From Actinoalloteichus hymeniacidonis (lineage in GTDB: Bacteria > Actinomycetota > Actinomycetes > Mycobacteriales > Pseudonocardiaceae), in assembly GCF_014203365.1 (NCBI RefSeq), contig NZ_JACHIS010000001.1, positions 1,364,001 through 1,428,000 on the forward strand: DNA of 64,000 bases, written 5' to 3'. The translations under genes and the position numbers were made by a program. Within the stretch, counting starts at the first letter, position 1. The number at the start of each line of letters is the position of its first letter. Of this stretch, positions 8,121 through 17,291 are shown piece by piece. The notes below the pieces were generated by a model, which was not told where the DNA came from, did no database searches, and was given only the letters and a program-made list of their open reading frames with translations.

Positions 8121-9305
8121 TCAGTCGGTGGCGCGGTCGGGCACTCGCGGAGGTGTCCACGAGGCGAACCGCCCCATGGACCGCAGGGAGAGCCGATTCG
8201 GCACGAGGCTCATCGCCGTGTCTCGCAGCGCCGCGACCGCCGGATTCCGGATTCCCATCCCGAAGCGGCCGAGTGCTCGCGACGCCCGGGCGACGGCCTG
8301 GGTCCTCGGCAGGCGGAGCCGGTCGTAGTCGGCCAGGGCCGTGGTCACGGCCTGCGGATCCTCGACATCGGTGACTCGGGACAACACCGAGGCCAGCACG
8401 ACGGCGTCCTCGATCGCCTGACAGGCCCCCTGCCCCAGATGCGGCGTCATGGCGTGAGCGGCGTCGCCGAGCAGCGCTACCCGACCCCGCACGTAGGAGC
8501 TGAGCGGTCGGCCGAGGAAGGCGATGTCGTGGTGGAGCACCTCCCGGGCGGGGGTGGCGGCGATGACCGAGGGGATCGGGGCATGCCAGTCGGCGAACCG
8601 GTTCTGCACCGTGCTCTTCTCGTCGGCGAATCGTCGACCCGCCGGGGCGAGCTCGGCGGCATACCAACAGACCCGGCCGTCGCCCAATGGGATCGTGCCG
8701 AACTCGGCCCCGCGTCCGATGCTGACGGTCATCTCGACGTCCTCGGCGGGGCTGCTGACGCCGCGCCAGGCCGTCCACCCGCTGTAGGCGGGCTGCGGGT
8801 GTTGTGGCCAGAGCTGCCTGCGGACCCGGCTGTTCATGCCGTCGGCGCCGATGAGCACATCGATGTCGCCCAGGTCCTCGTGTCCGGCGATCGCCGGGGC
8901 GGTGGCGTTCGAGACATCCTGGACCTGGGCCCCGAATCGGAAGGTCGTGGCGGGCAGCGCATCGGCGAGCAGCTGGTGGAGGTCGCCGCGATGCACTCCG
9001 AGTACCGGTCCGCCGAGGGCCTCGGCTCGGCCGGGGCCGTCCCAGCTGCTCAAGCGGCGACCGTTGGCGGCCCGAGCACCGCCCGGGCCCTGCTTCGCGA
9101 TCGCATCCTCGAAGGGGGCGCCCAGGCCCAGCTCGCGTAGGGCGCGCAGGGCATTGGGCCATAACGTCAGCCCGGCCCCGATCTCGCTGAATCTCGGCGA
9201 GCGTTCGAGCACCGTGACCCGCCAACCGATACGTCGAAGGCCGATGGCGGCACTCAGCCCGCCGATGCCGCCGCCGACGACCACCGCGTGTCCTCGTCGT
9301 CCCAT
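8121..9305 (-). CDS. FAD-dependent aromatic-type monooxygenase
   Basis: 394 residues, the usual size for a group A flavoprotein monooxygenase. Motifs in order: the FAD-binding GGGIGGLSAA near residue 10, the IGADGMNSRVR segment near 160, and the second FAD motif ALLGDAAHAMTPHLGQG near 285. Such enzymes hydroxylate aromatic or polyketide substrates using NAD(P)H and O2. ATG 9305 is chosen because GAGGAG lies 5 nt upstream; a GTG at 9311 is in frame. The gene is divergent from a TetR regulator, with two inverted repeats between them, so it is probably repressed by it. The substrate is unknown. Confidence 0.9.
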   Translation of the reverse strand: MGRRGHAVVVGGGIGGLSAAIGLRRIGWRVTVLERSPRFSEIGAGLTLWPNALRALRELGLGAPFEDAIAKQGPGGARAANGRRLSSWDGPGRAEALGGPVLGVHRGDLHQLLADALPATTFRFGAQVQDVSNATAPAIAGHEDLGDIDVLIGADGMNSRVRRQLWPQHPQPAYSGWTAWRGVSSPAEDVEMTVSIGRGAEFGTIPLGDGRVCWYAAELAPAGRRFADEKSTVQNRFADWHAPIPSVIAATPAREVLHHDIAFLGRPLSSYVRGRVALLGDAAHAMTPHLGQGACQAIEDAVVLASVLSRVTDVEDPQAVTTALADYDRLRLPRTQAVARASRALGRFGMGIRNPAVAALRDTAMSLVPNRLSLRSMGRFASWTPPRVPDRATD

Positions 9306-9313
9306 GACCACTC

Positions 9314-9351
9314 CTCTACATCCGTAGAGTTTTGACTCTACAGAAGTAGAG
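9314..9351. promoter_or_regulatory. Two TetR-type operators, CTCTAC-N4-GTAGAG
   Basis: Two perfect inverted repeats, 9314-9329 and 9336-9351, each with 6-bp arms and a 4-nt centre. Their centres are 22 bp apart, two helical turns. They fill the 56-bp gap between the divergent monooxygenase and TetR genes, overlapping the leader of one and lying 11 bp before the start of the other. This arrangement fits a repressor controlling both directions. Confidence 0.7.
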
Positions 9352-9361
9352 TGCCGGTACT

Positions 9362-9955
9362 GTGTCGCGGGTGGAGACGACAGGATCGAGCCGGATCGAG
9401 GTGATCACGGCCGCCGCCGTCCGCCTGCTCGCCCAGCATGGGATGCGCGGGCTGACGCACCGGGCCGTCGACACCGAGGCAGCACTGCCACCCGGGTCGA
9501 CGTCCTACTACGCCCGAACCCGATCGCGACTGCTCGAGATGACCATGACGCGCTTGGTCGAACGGGAGATCGGCGAACAACAGACCCGGCTCGACACCGT
9601 GGACCACGCCGATCTGGACGCCGTGAGCGAGGCCGCCGCGGAGTTCCTCCACGGCTTGATCGTCGCCGATCGGGTGTGGACGCTGGCGCGCTTCGAATTC
9701 GCCCTGGAGGCGACCAGAAGCCCCGAACTACGGGAGCTCTACGACCGCAGCAGCGATCGGATCAGGACGGCCGCCCGGCACATCATCGTGGCCGCCGGAT
9801 CGACCGAGCCCGACCGACACACCGACGTCCTGCTCGCCTGGTGCGACGGCACGCTCTTCTACTTCACCGGCGGCCGAGGTCGCGATCGGACACCGGAGCG
9901 CGCGCAGCTGGCGGCGGGACTACGCGACGTCCTGCGCGGCCTGTTGCACCGCTGA
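9362..9955 (+). CDS. TetR-family transcriptional regulator
   Basis: 197 residues. The DNA-binding domain includes GLTHRAVDTEAALPPGSTSYY, clearly paralogous to the regulator at 1148. A C-terminal ligand/dimer domain follows. GTG 9362 is used; there is no clear ribosome site, so the mRNA may be leaderless. It is divergent from the FAD monooxygenase and likely represses it through the two operators between them. The P450 at 1946 carries a related site and may be a second target. Confidence 0.9.
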   Translation: MSRVETTGSSRIEVITAAAVRLLAQHGMRGLTHRAVDTEAALPPGSTSYYARTRSRLLEMTMTRLVEREIGEQQTRLDTVDHADLDAVSEAAAEFLHGLIVADRVWTLARFEFALEATRSPELRELYDRSSDRIRTAARHIIVAAGSTEPDRHTDVLLAWCDGTLFYFTGGRGRDRTPERAQLAAGLRDVLRGLLHR

Positions 9956-10006
9956 TCGAGACTTCGCCGAGGGGACCGGACGGCTACCCGGTCCGGCCCG
10001 ACAGCG

Positions 10007-10037
10007 GCCCGCCACCGGCAGCACACGGGTGGCGGGC
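10007..10037. terminator. Hairpin between convergent genes
   Basis: Perfect 10-bp arms GCCCGCCACC (10007-10016) and GGTGGCGGGC (10028-10037) around an 11-nt loop. It lies between the convergent TetR and helicase genes and could serve both. A second shorter hairpin (GGACCGG/CCGGTCC, 9973-9994) precedes it. Confidence 0.6.
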
Positions 10038-10051
10038 GGTACGCAGACCGG

Positions 10052-13000
10052 TCAGACCCGATCCGCGTCGATGACCCTGCTGTCCACCACCTGGCCCTCC
10101 ACCACGCGGGGCGGCTCGCCGATCTCCATCTCCCAGCTGTCCAGATCCTCCGGCGTGCTGGGGTTCGTGCTCGTGGTGGTCCGTCGCTGCCTCGGCCGGC
10201 CGGCGGCAGCGCCGGTCCGCGCCGACGCCGTGCCGACACCATCGGTCCGATTCGCCTCGTCCTGATCCGGCGGATCGGTCTCCGGCTGCGGTCCAGACTC
10301 GGCTGCGGGCGACGGTTCGGCCGCCCTGGCCTGAGCGGCCTGCGCTGCCTGGGCGGCCTGAGCTGCTTGAGCCGCCTGCGCGGCCCGAGCCGCCTCGGCT
10401 GCGGCCTCGGCTTCCTGCACCTCGGCCCACGCCTGGGCGCCGCCCGCTCCCGCTCCCTCGAAGGGCTCGATGCCCAGCTGCTTCAACCGGGCCCACAGCG
10501 GACGCAACGCCGCCGCCGGATCACGGTGGTAGTTCGACTCCCGCACCCGCCAGAACCGCCAACCGCAGCGCTTGAGCTCCTGCTCGCGGTGCAGGTCGAT
10601 CCGGCGTTGTTCCGGCGTCGAGCGGAACGCGTCGCCATCGCACTCCACGGCCAGCCTGCCCGCCAGCCCCGTCACCACCAGGTCGATCCGACGGCCGTTG
10701 CTCTCCACCTGCGGCTCGACGTGGAAACCGCGCGCCGCGATATCGAGGAACACCCGCTGCTCGAACAGCGAATCGAAGGCCTGATGCCGGTCGGTCCGAT
10801 CCACCCCGGTGAGCATCATCGGCACCGGAACGGACCCGGTGGACTCCACATAGGTCAGCAGCGATCGACGCAGGTCGCCCTCGCGCAATCGACCGATGTC
10901 CACCGAGTGGAACAGCCACAGCTGGTCCTGCGCCCTGGTCGCGGCCACGTTGAACCGCTGCTGGAACTCGCGGCGGCTCAACGCCTTGAAGCGCTGGTCG
11001 GGGGCGACCACCATGGACAGCCACACGACATGCCGCTCGTCGCCCTGGAAGTCCGGCGGCGTTCCCACCCGCAGACTCGACCGTTCGAACTCCTCGGTGC
11101 TCACCCGGTCCAGCAGCATCGAGTTGATCAGCTCCGCCTGGGCGTGTCCCTGCAGCGTGATCACACCGAAGGTCCGATCCGCGTAGGCCGGATCCGCCAG
11201 GCACGCCACCACCGAGTCCACGATGGCTGAAGCCTCCGGCGGATTGGTCAACCGCAGTCCGGTGCCTTCGACGTAACCGTCCTCGACGTGGGTGGACCGC
11301 AGCGGCGGGAGTCGATCCGCGCCGAACTGCCGCACCGGCTCCAGCGGCGCATCCGAGTAGAACTCGTTCGACGACCAGTTGACGATCTCGGGCATGCTCC
11401 GGAAATGCTCCCGGAGGCGGATCACCTGGCTGAACCTGGTCCGTAGCAGCGAGAACGCGCTGGACTGCGGGGTGAACTCGGTGCGCAGGTAGTGCGGCAG
11501 ATCCGGGAGTTCGGCATCGAGCCGGTCGAACACGGCGTCGAGCGCCCCGCCACTGACCTCCGACGGCGTGCACTGCCGATCGTCTCCGACCACGATCACC
11601 CTGGGCGCCAACCACAGCAGGAACAGACTGGTGATACTGACCTGACTCGCCTCGTCGATGATCACCACGTCGAAGGCGTCGGGCTGCGGCGGCACCGAGT
11701 CGAGCACCTGGCGGATCGGCATCACCCACGCGGGAACGGCGTCCTGTGCGATCCGCATCGCCTCCCGTGCCGACTGGCGATAGCGCGCCGCGTACTTCCC
11801 GGTGCCCTTCCCGAGATTGCTCATCGCCGATCGATAGGAGCGAAGTGCCTGGGCCTGTTCCTCGGTCATCCGATCGAGACACGCCTGCCACGCCCGCACG
11901 GCCACCAACCGGGTGGTCACCAGCACCAGATCCTGGTCGGCGGCGGTCAGCGCCTCCTCCAGCTCGGCCTCCCGACCCGGCTCGACCTGCCGATCGACCC
12001 AACTGTCGGCACAGGCCCGCGCCCAGGCGGCCTCCCAATAGGCCAGCCTGCCGGTCCACGCGTCGTCGCGCGGTGTCTCGCGCAGCCTGGTGAACAACAC
12101 CGGGGCGGACTCGCGCAACCGCTGCGACAACATGTCGCTCCGAAGCTGGGCGGCCTGCTGCTCACGCGCCATCGACAGGTCTCGGCGGGCCTCGGCGTAC
12201 CGCTCGGCGTCGACCTCGATCATCGCCAGACCCAGCCGGGTCAACTCCGGCGGTCGATGCTCGGCGGGGACCGCCGCAGCCAACCGCTCGGCGGCCGCCT
12301 CCAACTCGCGTCGCGCACCGACACCCCGTCGATGCTCCGCCACCGCCATGACCGTGTCGCAGGTCCGCCGCAGGCCCGCGAGGCTGTCCAACCGGGGCCT
12401 ACGGGCCACCGGGATGCCTTCGAGCAGCTCGACGAGCGCGTCGCGTGCCGACAACAACGCGCGCAACTTCGCGCACGCCGTCCGCAGATGGATCAGCCGC
12501 TGCACGGCGGCCCCCGGTTCGGCCGGGACCACCACGGTGATCCCGGTCGGGGCGAACGCGGCGGCGATGTCCCGCGCGATCGCGACCATCCGCAGGTAGG
12601 CGGCTGCGATCCCCGCAGTGCGCGCATCCGACACCGGCTCGCCCTTGACCAGCACCGATTCGGCGTACTGCTCGACGGTCTTCTGCTCGCTGCTGCGCAG
12701 CAGCCGCTTGGGCCGGTTCCCCGCCCCGAGGTGCTCCGCCCAGCGTTCGAAAGCGGGTCCCGCGGTGAACGGATCGACGCTCTCGGAGATCTGCACCGGA
12801 ACGAAGTCCAGCCGCCGCTCGGCCTCCTCGGCCTTCTCCACCAACGACAACCGCTCGACGGCGCGTTCCCAGCCGTGTAGCGACTTCTCACTGAGCAGCG
12901 GATCGACCTGCGACAACGCCCATTCCCGGTCGACGGGCAACCGATCCAACTCGGCCCAGGCGTCCATCACCCGCTCGCAGACCGGTCCGAGCCGGTCCAA

Positions 13001-14824
13001 GCGATCGTCGTCCAGCGTGCCCAGCGTCTCGACCAGGGTGCCCGCCTCGCCGGTCCGGGCGGCGCGGCCGATCGCGACCAGATCCGATAACTCCGCGACC
13101 CGCGAATCGGCGAGCAGTAGCTCCGCAGGCGGGAACTGGTGCATGCGACGGGATTCCCGCGCCGGATCGGTGTGGGCGAGCAGATCGATCAGCTCGCGCA
13201 GTTCGCCCGCGTTCAGCGGCGGCGGGCCCTCGACCGGTCCCGGGATCCAACGGATCTCCTCGGGGTCGTTGGTCAATCTCCTGGCGATCGCGGCGAGGGT
13301 GCCGCGATAACCGGGGGCCACCTCGGGATGCTCGACGAGTTCCGACTCCCGCAGTTCCCGGATTCGTTCGAGCAGGTCGGCGCGATGGCGACGCAGCGCC
13401 TCCCGCAGGAAGGTCAGCTCCTCGATCTGCCGCGAGGTCTCCCGAGGATCGTGGTCGCTCTTGCGGCCTGCGATCGTGCTGACACTGCGATCGAACGCCG
13501 CGTCGCCCTTGACGTTGTCACCGGTCAGCGCGACGCAGAGATCCTGGATCTCCGGGGGAAGCTTGTCCCGCAGCACCCGCAGGGCCTGGTTCTTCTCACT
13601 GGTGACCAGGACCCGCTGGCCCCTGGCCAGCAGCGCGCTCACCAGGTTGGCGATCGTGTGGGTCTTCCCGGTTCCCGGTGGGCCCTCCACGACGACGCCG
13701 TCGTCGCTGGACAGCGCATCGATGATCTTGCGTTGTTCGGCGTTGGCGGGGAGCGGGAACAGCGGCTCCTCGACCGGATCGGCGACGGGTTCCGTCGACT
13801 CGCCGAACCAGGTCACCCGATCGTCGGTCTCGATCGGCTCGATCAGCTGGGCCAGTCCCAGCGGAATCGGCGTCGACGGCTCCGCGATGGCCTGCGTGAT
13901 GCGGTGGTAGTACTGCTGCAGGGCGAACGCGCCCCGTCTGCGGGCCAGCAGCGCGGGTGCCAGGGACAACAGCGGTTGGTCGCCCTCGGTCGGCGCCCAT
14001 TCGGCGTCGACGGCGATATCGATCTGCGCGGCCCGACCGGCCCATGCCCGCAGGAACTCCGGAATCAACGGATCCAGCACCGAACCGACGTCCTCGACGA
14101 GGCGGTGACGCAGCACCGGGTCGGCGGTTTGATCGAACCAGCGTTCGCCGTGCAGGACCTCGTCGGCCTCCAACCGCACCCGGGCCTCGACGTCGAGTGT
14201 GCAGACCAGATCGCCGCTGTCGGCGTCGCGCTCGATGCGGATCGGCTGGCTCAACAGATGGATGCGCAACGAGGAGTCGTCGTCCGGGTCCGGCAGCTGC
14301 AACAGCCCGCCCGCCAGGACCAGTTCGATCGACTCGGGTTGATCGGCGCCCAGCCGGTGCATCTCGAACAGCCGGATGTGGAGTTGACGGACTGCCTCGT
14401 TGCTCGCCCAAGGCCGCCAGGTGCGTTCCAACCACCGCACATAGGCGGAGGGGACGTCGGGGGCCTGCGAGATCGGGACGAGTGTCTCGGAGCCGGGCAG
14501 CATCGCCTGGGTGTTCAGCGTCGGCTCGGCAGGCAACATTCCCTCGCCTGCCGGTCGGTGAATCCAGCCCTCGAGTTCCTCGGGCGTCGCGGGTTCCGGC
14601 TGCTGCGGCGCATTGGGTACGCGCAGGAGTACCTCGCCGGGGGCGACTGGTTGCGCGATCTCGGCGATGTCACGGATCTCCGCGAGCCACAACGACTTCG
14701 GATGCCTATCGACATGTCGAGCCGGTCGGGACCGTGCGATGGACAGACGGCGCATGAACGCCATCAGGCGGGACACCTTGTCGCGTAAGGCAGGGTCGTT
14801 CCGTCGGTTGAGCAATGAGGTCAT
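10052..14824 (-). CDS. SF1 helicase fused to Vsr-like nuclease (candidate defence gene)
   Basis: About 1,590 residues. The Walker A GPPGTGKTHT lies near residue 377 and the DEASQ Walker B near 1056, typical of AAA_11/AAA_12 (Upf1-like) helicases; the ~650-residue insert between them contains long helices. Motif-rich helicase sequence continues to about 1290. Residues about 1345-1455 match the MTES_1575/Vsr type of PD-(D/E)XK nuclease (RRIDLVV, then AVECDGDAFR). An Ala-Ala-Gln repeat near 1480-1500 and a Pro-rich tail follow. Helicase-Vsr fusions such as DUF4011-helicase-Vsr are known as single-gene phage-defence candidates; I do not see the DUF4011 signature here. ATG 14824 is the first Met of a helical start; the frame runs to 14944, so the exact start is uncertain. 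Confidence 0.85.
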   Translation of the reverse strand: MTSLLNRRNDPALRDKVSRLMAFMRRLSIARSRPARHVDRHPKSLWLAEIRDIAEIAQPVAPGEVLLRVPNAPQQPEPATPEELEGWIHRPAGEGMLPAEPTLNTQAMLPGSETLVPISQAPDVPSAYVRWLERTWRPWASNEAVRQLHIRLFEMHRLGADQPESIELVLAGGLLQLPDPDDDSSLRIHLLSQPIRIERDADSGDLVCTLDVEARVRLEADEVLHGERWFDQTADPVLRHRLVEDVGSVLDPLIPEFLRAWAGRAAQIDIAVDAEWAPTEGDQPLLSLAPALLARRRGAFALQQYYHRITQAIAEPSTPIPLGLAQLIEPIETDDRVTWFGESTEPVADPVEEPLFPLPANAEQRKIIDALSSDDGVVVEGPPGTGKTHTIANLVSALLARGQRVLVTSEKNQALRVLRDKLPPEIQDLCVALTGDNVKGDAAFDRSVSTIAGRKSDHDPRETSRQIEELTFLREALRRHRADLLERIRELRESELVEHPEVAPGYRGTLAAIARRLTNDPEEIRWIPGPVEGPPPLNAGELRELIDLLAHTDPARESRRMHQFPPAELLLADSRVAELSDLVAIGRAARTGEAGTLVETLGTLDDDRLDRLGPVCERVMDAWAELDRLPVDREWALSQVDPLLSEKSLHGWERAVERLSLVEKAEEAERRLDFVPVQISESVDPFTAGPAFERWAEHLGAGNRPKRLLRSSEQKTVEQYAESVLVKGEPVSDARTAGIAAAYLRMVAIARDIAAAFAPTGITVVVPAEPGAAVQRLIHLRTACAKLRALLSARDALVELLEGIPVARRPRLDSLAGLRRTCDTVMAVAEHRRGVGARRELEAAAERLAAAVPAEHRPPELTRLGLAMIEVDAERYAEARRDLSMAREQQAAQLRSDMLSQRLRESAPVLFTRLRETPRDDAWTGRLAYWEAAWARACADSWVDRQVEPGREAELEEALTAADQDLVLVTTRLVAVRAWQACLDRMTEEQAQALRSYRSAMSNLGKGTGKYAARYRQSAREAMRIAQDAVPAWVMPIRQVLDSVPPQPDAFDVVIIDEASQVSITSLFLLWLAPRVIVVGDDRQCTPSEVSGGALDAVFDRLDAELPDLPHYLRTEFTPQSSAFSLLRTRFSQVIRLREHFRSMPEIVNWSSNEFYSDAPLEPVRQFGADRLPPLRSTHVEDGYVEGTGLRLTNPPEASAIVDSVVACLADPAYADRTFGVITLQGHAQAELINSMLLDRVSTEEFERSSLRVGTPPDFQGDERHVVWLSMVVAPDQRFKALSRREFQQRFNVAATRAQDQLWLFHSVDIGRLREGDLRRSLLTYVESTGSVPVPMMLTGVDRTDRHQAFDSLFEQRVFLDIAARGFHVEPQVESNGRRIDLVVTGLAGRLAVECDGDAFRSTPEQRRIDLHREQELKRCGWRFWRVRESNYHRDPAAALRPLWARLKQLGIEPFEGAGAGGAQAWAEVQEAEAAAEAARAAQAAQAAQAAQAAQAAQARAAEPSPAAESGPQPETDPPDQDEANRTDGVGTASARTGAAAGRPRQRRTTTSTNPSTPEDLDSWEMEIGEPPRVVEGQVVDSRVIDADRV
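10331..10385. repeat. 9-nt periodic repeat encoding Ala-Ala-Gln
   Basis: About six imperfect 9-nt units (plus strand CTGNGCNGC-like), in frame with the helicase gene and giving a repeated AAQ tract between its nuclease domain and tail. Copy number could vary by slippage without a frameshift. Confidence 0.7.
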
Positions 14825-15207
14825 CCTCGAAAGCCGTGAGCCGATCGCGATGGGGCGCGGACTGCTCGGTGAGCAGGGCCGGCGGGCGTCGATGAAGACA
14901 GGGCCGGGCCTGCCGGTCGGTCTACCACCCGTTCGGCCGAACAATGATCACGCAGGTGCTACAAGCTGGTCAAGGGTCGGCTGCATGGTAGTGCTCTCGG
15001 GTGATGTCGTCACGCTGACGGTACCGGTTGTTCGGCTTCGGGCGGTGCGGTAATCGGCCACTGTGGTGTGTGGTCACGGCAGTGGCGCGGAGGATGACGA
15101 TGATCTTCGCTGCGGATGGCGGGCTTCGGGTCGGTCGGGTCCATCGTGGACCCGACCGGTTCTGTGCTGCTGCCCCGAGGCGTGCTCCGGCTGATGCGGT
15201 CGCGTGG
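14825..15207. other. Intergenic between helicase start and NmrA-like gene end
   Basis: About 380 bp. It holds the presumed helicase promoter and leader on the minus strand and, near 15132-15158, the terminator of the NmrA-like gene. No gene is supported. Confidence 0.4.
15132..15158. terminator. Strong hairpin downstream of NmrA-like gene
   Basis: A perfect 12-bp stem, CGGTCGGGTCCA paired with TGGACCCGACCG, around a TCG loop. It lies 50 nt past the stop of the minus-strand gene that ends at 15208. Confidence 0.65.
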
Positions 15208-16065
15208 TCAGCCGCCGAACGCCGCCGCGTTCTCCCGAACCCACTGGGCGAAGGTCCGGGCGGGCCTGCCGGTGACCTGTTCGACGGTGGGCAGCACGGT
15301 GCGACCCGATTCCGGAGTCTCGGTACGCACCGCCAGGAAGAACTCGATGTCGGAGTCGGAGAAGCCGCTCTGCCGCCAGGCGGCGACGATCTCGGGGGTA
15401 CTCAGCTCGACGAAGCGGACCTCGCGGCCGAGCGCCTCGGCGATCGTGCGGACCTTCTCGGGTGGCGTCAGTACCTCTGGCCCGCTCAGCAGGTACGTCC
15501 GCCCGGCGTGTTCGTTGCGCTGCCTGCCGCCTGCGGTCAGCGCCACCGCGGCCACGGCGGCGATGTCGGCGTCGTGGACCATCGCGCTCAACGATTCGGG
15601 GAAGCCATCGCGGACGACGCCCTCGGCACGCACCGATTCCGCCCATTCCAGTGCATTGGACATGAACTCACCCGGTGCCAGGTGGGTCCAGTCCAGCCCG
15701 CTCGCCTCGACGGCCTTCTCCAGCGGGCCTGCCGCGAGGTCGCCCTTCAATACAGTCACCCGTCGGACGCCCGCCTGTTCGGCCAACGCGACGATCTCGG
15801 CACCATTGGTGAGCGGGGAGTAGTCCGCGCCATCGAAGGTGATCAGGTGGATGGCATCGACGCCGTCGAAGGCCGCTGCCAGGCCGGTGCCGTCGGCCAG
15901 GTTGCCCGCCATCGCCTCGGCGCCCTCGGGCAGGTCGGCTCGCGCGGGATCGCGGGTGAGGGCGCGGACTCGGTGCCCGTCGGCCAACAGCGCTTCGACC
16001 AGGGGACGTCCGACGTTGCCGGTGGCACCGGTGACGAGGACGGTCAGGGTGGTGTGTTCGATCAT
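15208..16065 (-). CDS. NmrA-like NAD(P)-binding oxidoreductase
   Basis: 285 residues, an atypical SDR of the NmrA/NAD(P)H azoreductase-like group. The N-terminal VLVTGATGNVGRPLVEAL is the glycine-rich dinucleotide site. RALTRDP after the second strand suggests NADP binding. It lacks the classical YxxxK. Members reduce quinones or azo dyes or act as redox sensors; which applies here is unknown. It is divergent, 62 bp apart, from a WYL regulator that probably controls it. Confidence 0.85.
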   Translation of the reverse strand: MIEHTTLTVLVTGATGNVGRPLVEALLADGHRVRALTRDPARADLPEGAEAMAGNLADGTGLAAAFDGVDAIHLITFDGADYSPLTNGAEIVALAEQAGVRRVTVLKGDLAAGPLEKAVEASGLDWTHLAPGEFMSNALEWAESVRAEGVVRDGFPESLSAMVHDADIAAVAAVALTAGGRQRNEHAGRTYLLSGPEVLTPPEKVRTIAEALGREVRFVELSTPEIVAAWRQSGFSDSDIEFFLAVRTETPESGRTVLPTVEQVTGRPARTFAQWVRENAAAFGG

Positions 16066-16127
16066 GGCGGGGACGCTAAGCCGGTTCGCGGTCGGTTTCC
16101 GGCCTCGATCCCGGTCAGACTGGCCGC

Positions 16128-17138
16128 ATGTTGGAGACCTCGGCTCGGCTGCTGCGCCTGCTGGACCTGTTGCAGAGCGGTCGGGAATTCGCCGGTTCGG
16201 AGTTGTCGCAGCGGCTCGGGGTGAGTCCCAGGACGGTGCGCCGCGACGTCGACAAACTTCGCACGCTGGGCTATTCCGTCAACGCCATCGGCGGCGTCGG
16301 CGGTGGCTATCAGCTGGCCTTCGGGGCGACGCTGCCGCCGCTGTTGCTCGGCGAAGACGAGGCGGTGGCCATCGCGGTCGGGCTGCGGATGGCGTCGGTG
16401 GGGGCGATCACGGGCATCGCCGAGAGCTCGGCGCAGGCCCTGGCCAAGCTGGACGGGTTGCTGCCGTCCCGATTGCGACGTCAGGTCAACACGCTCAGCG
16501 CCGCGCTGGTGACGATGCCGCTGCGCGGCCCCACCGTCGCCTCGTCGACCTTGACGGCGATCGCCTCGGCGGTGCGGGACCGCGAGCGACTCCGACTCGA
16601 CTACGTCTCCTACGGGGGAACGTCGACGTTCCGCGAGGTCGAGCCCTATCGCCTGGTCCACAACGGACAGCGCTGGTACCTCTTCTCCTGGGACGTCGAG
16701 CGATTGGACTGGCGGACGTTCCGAGTGGACCGGTGTTCGCTGCGTGTCCCGAACGGCCCCCGCTTCGACCCGAGACCGCTGCCGCCGGGCGACCTCGCCG
16801 ACCATGTCGCCCTCGGCACCACCACCCGTGTTCGGCGGTATCAGGCGGTGCTGACCATGCATGCCTGCGCCGAGGCGGTCGGCGACGAGGTGCCGCCCAC
16901 CCTCGGGGTGGTGGAGGCGATCGACGAACGGACCTGCACGCTGCGTATCGGTTCGGACAGCCTCGATCAACTCGCGGCCTGGGTGGCGGCCTTAGGTTTC
17001 GAGTTCGAGGTCCGCGAACCACCGGAGCTTCTGGAACACCTGCGTGTTCTCACCGGCCGACTGAACAGGGCGGCCTGGCCTGGCGGGGACGGTCCCGGCC
17101 GGACGAGCGCGGTGCCGGGCGATCAGAGGCCCGACTGA
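16128..17138 (+). CDS. YafY-type HTH/WYL transcriptional regulator
   Basis: 336 residues. Residues 5-60 form a DeoR-like winged helix (SRLGVSPRTVRRDVDKLR type, here LSQRLGVSPRTVRRDVD). Residues about 140-220 are a WYL domain (REVEPYRLVHNGQRWYLFSWD), a ligand- or nucleic-acid-sensing fold. A WCX-type C-terminal extension follows. In actinomycetes such regulators commonly sit beside the oxidoreductase they control, as with the divergent NmrA-like gene here. Confidence 0.9.
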   Translation: MLETSARLLRLLDLLQSGREFAGSELSQRLGVSPRTVRRDVDKLRTLGYSVNAIGGVGGGYQLAFGATLPPLLLGEDEAVAIAVGLRMASVGAITGIAESSAQALAKLDGLLPSRLRRQVNTLSAALVTMPLRGPTVASSTLTAIASAVRDRERLRLDYVSYGGTSTFREVEPYRLVHNGQRWYLFSWDVERLDWRTFRVDRCSLRVPNGPRFDPRPLPPGDLADHVALGTTTRVRRYQAVLTMHACAEAVGDEVPPTLGVVEAIDERTCTLRIGSDSLDQLAAWVAALGFEFEVREPPELLEHLRVLTGRLNRAAWPGGDGPGRTSAVPGDQRPD

Positions 17139-17291
17139 ACGGACACGGTGCTGTGCGCCTCGTCGCTTCACCGTGCGTCGATCATTTCCAGGGTTCACCC
17201 ACCTGATCGAGGGACATAAACTGCACTGGGTCGTTAAACTGTTGCCCAGCGTGAGGGTGGTGGGGGCTGCCCGAGCAAGACAGGGGGCGGG

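Noticed and set aside
6646-8328. Long plus-strand frame opposite the secreted-protein gene
   Set aside because: Runs across an intergenic gap into the next gene and shows no protein features.
13139-14788. Long open frame on the plus strand opposite the helicase gene
   Set aside because: It is the antisense shadow of a GC-rich gene: no ribosome site, no domain, and composition rich in Arg/Gln/His as expected from the opposite strand.
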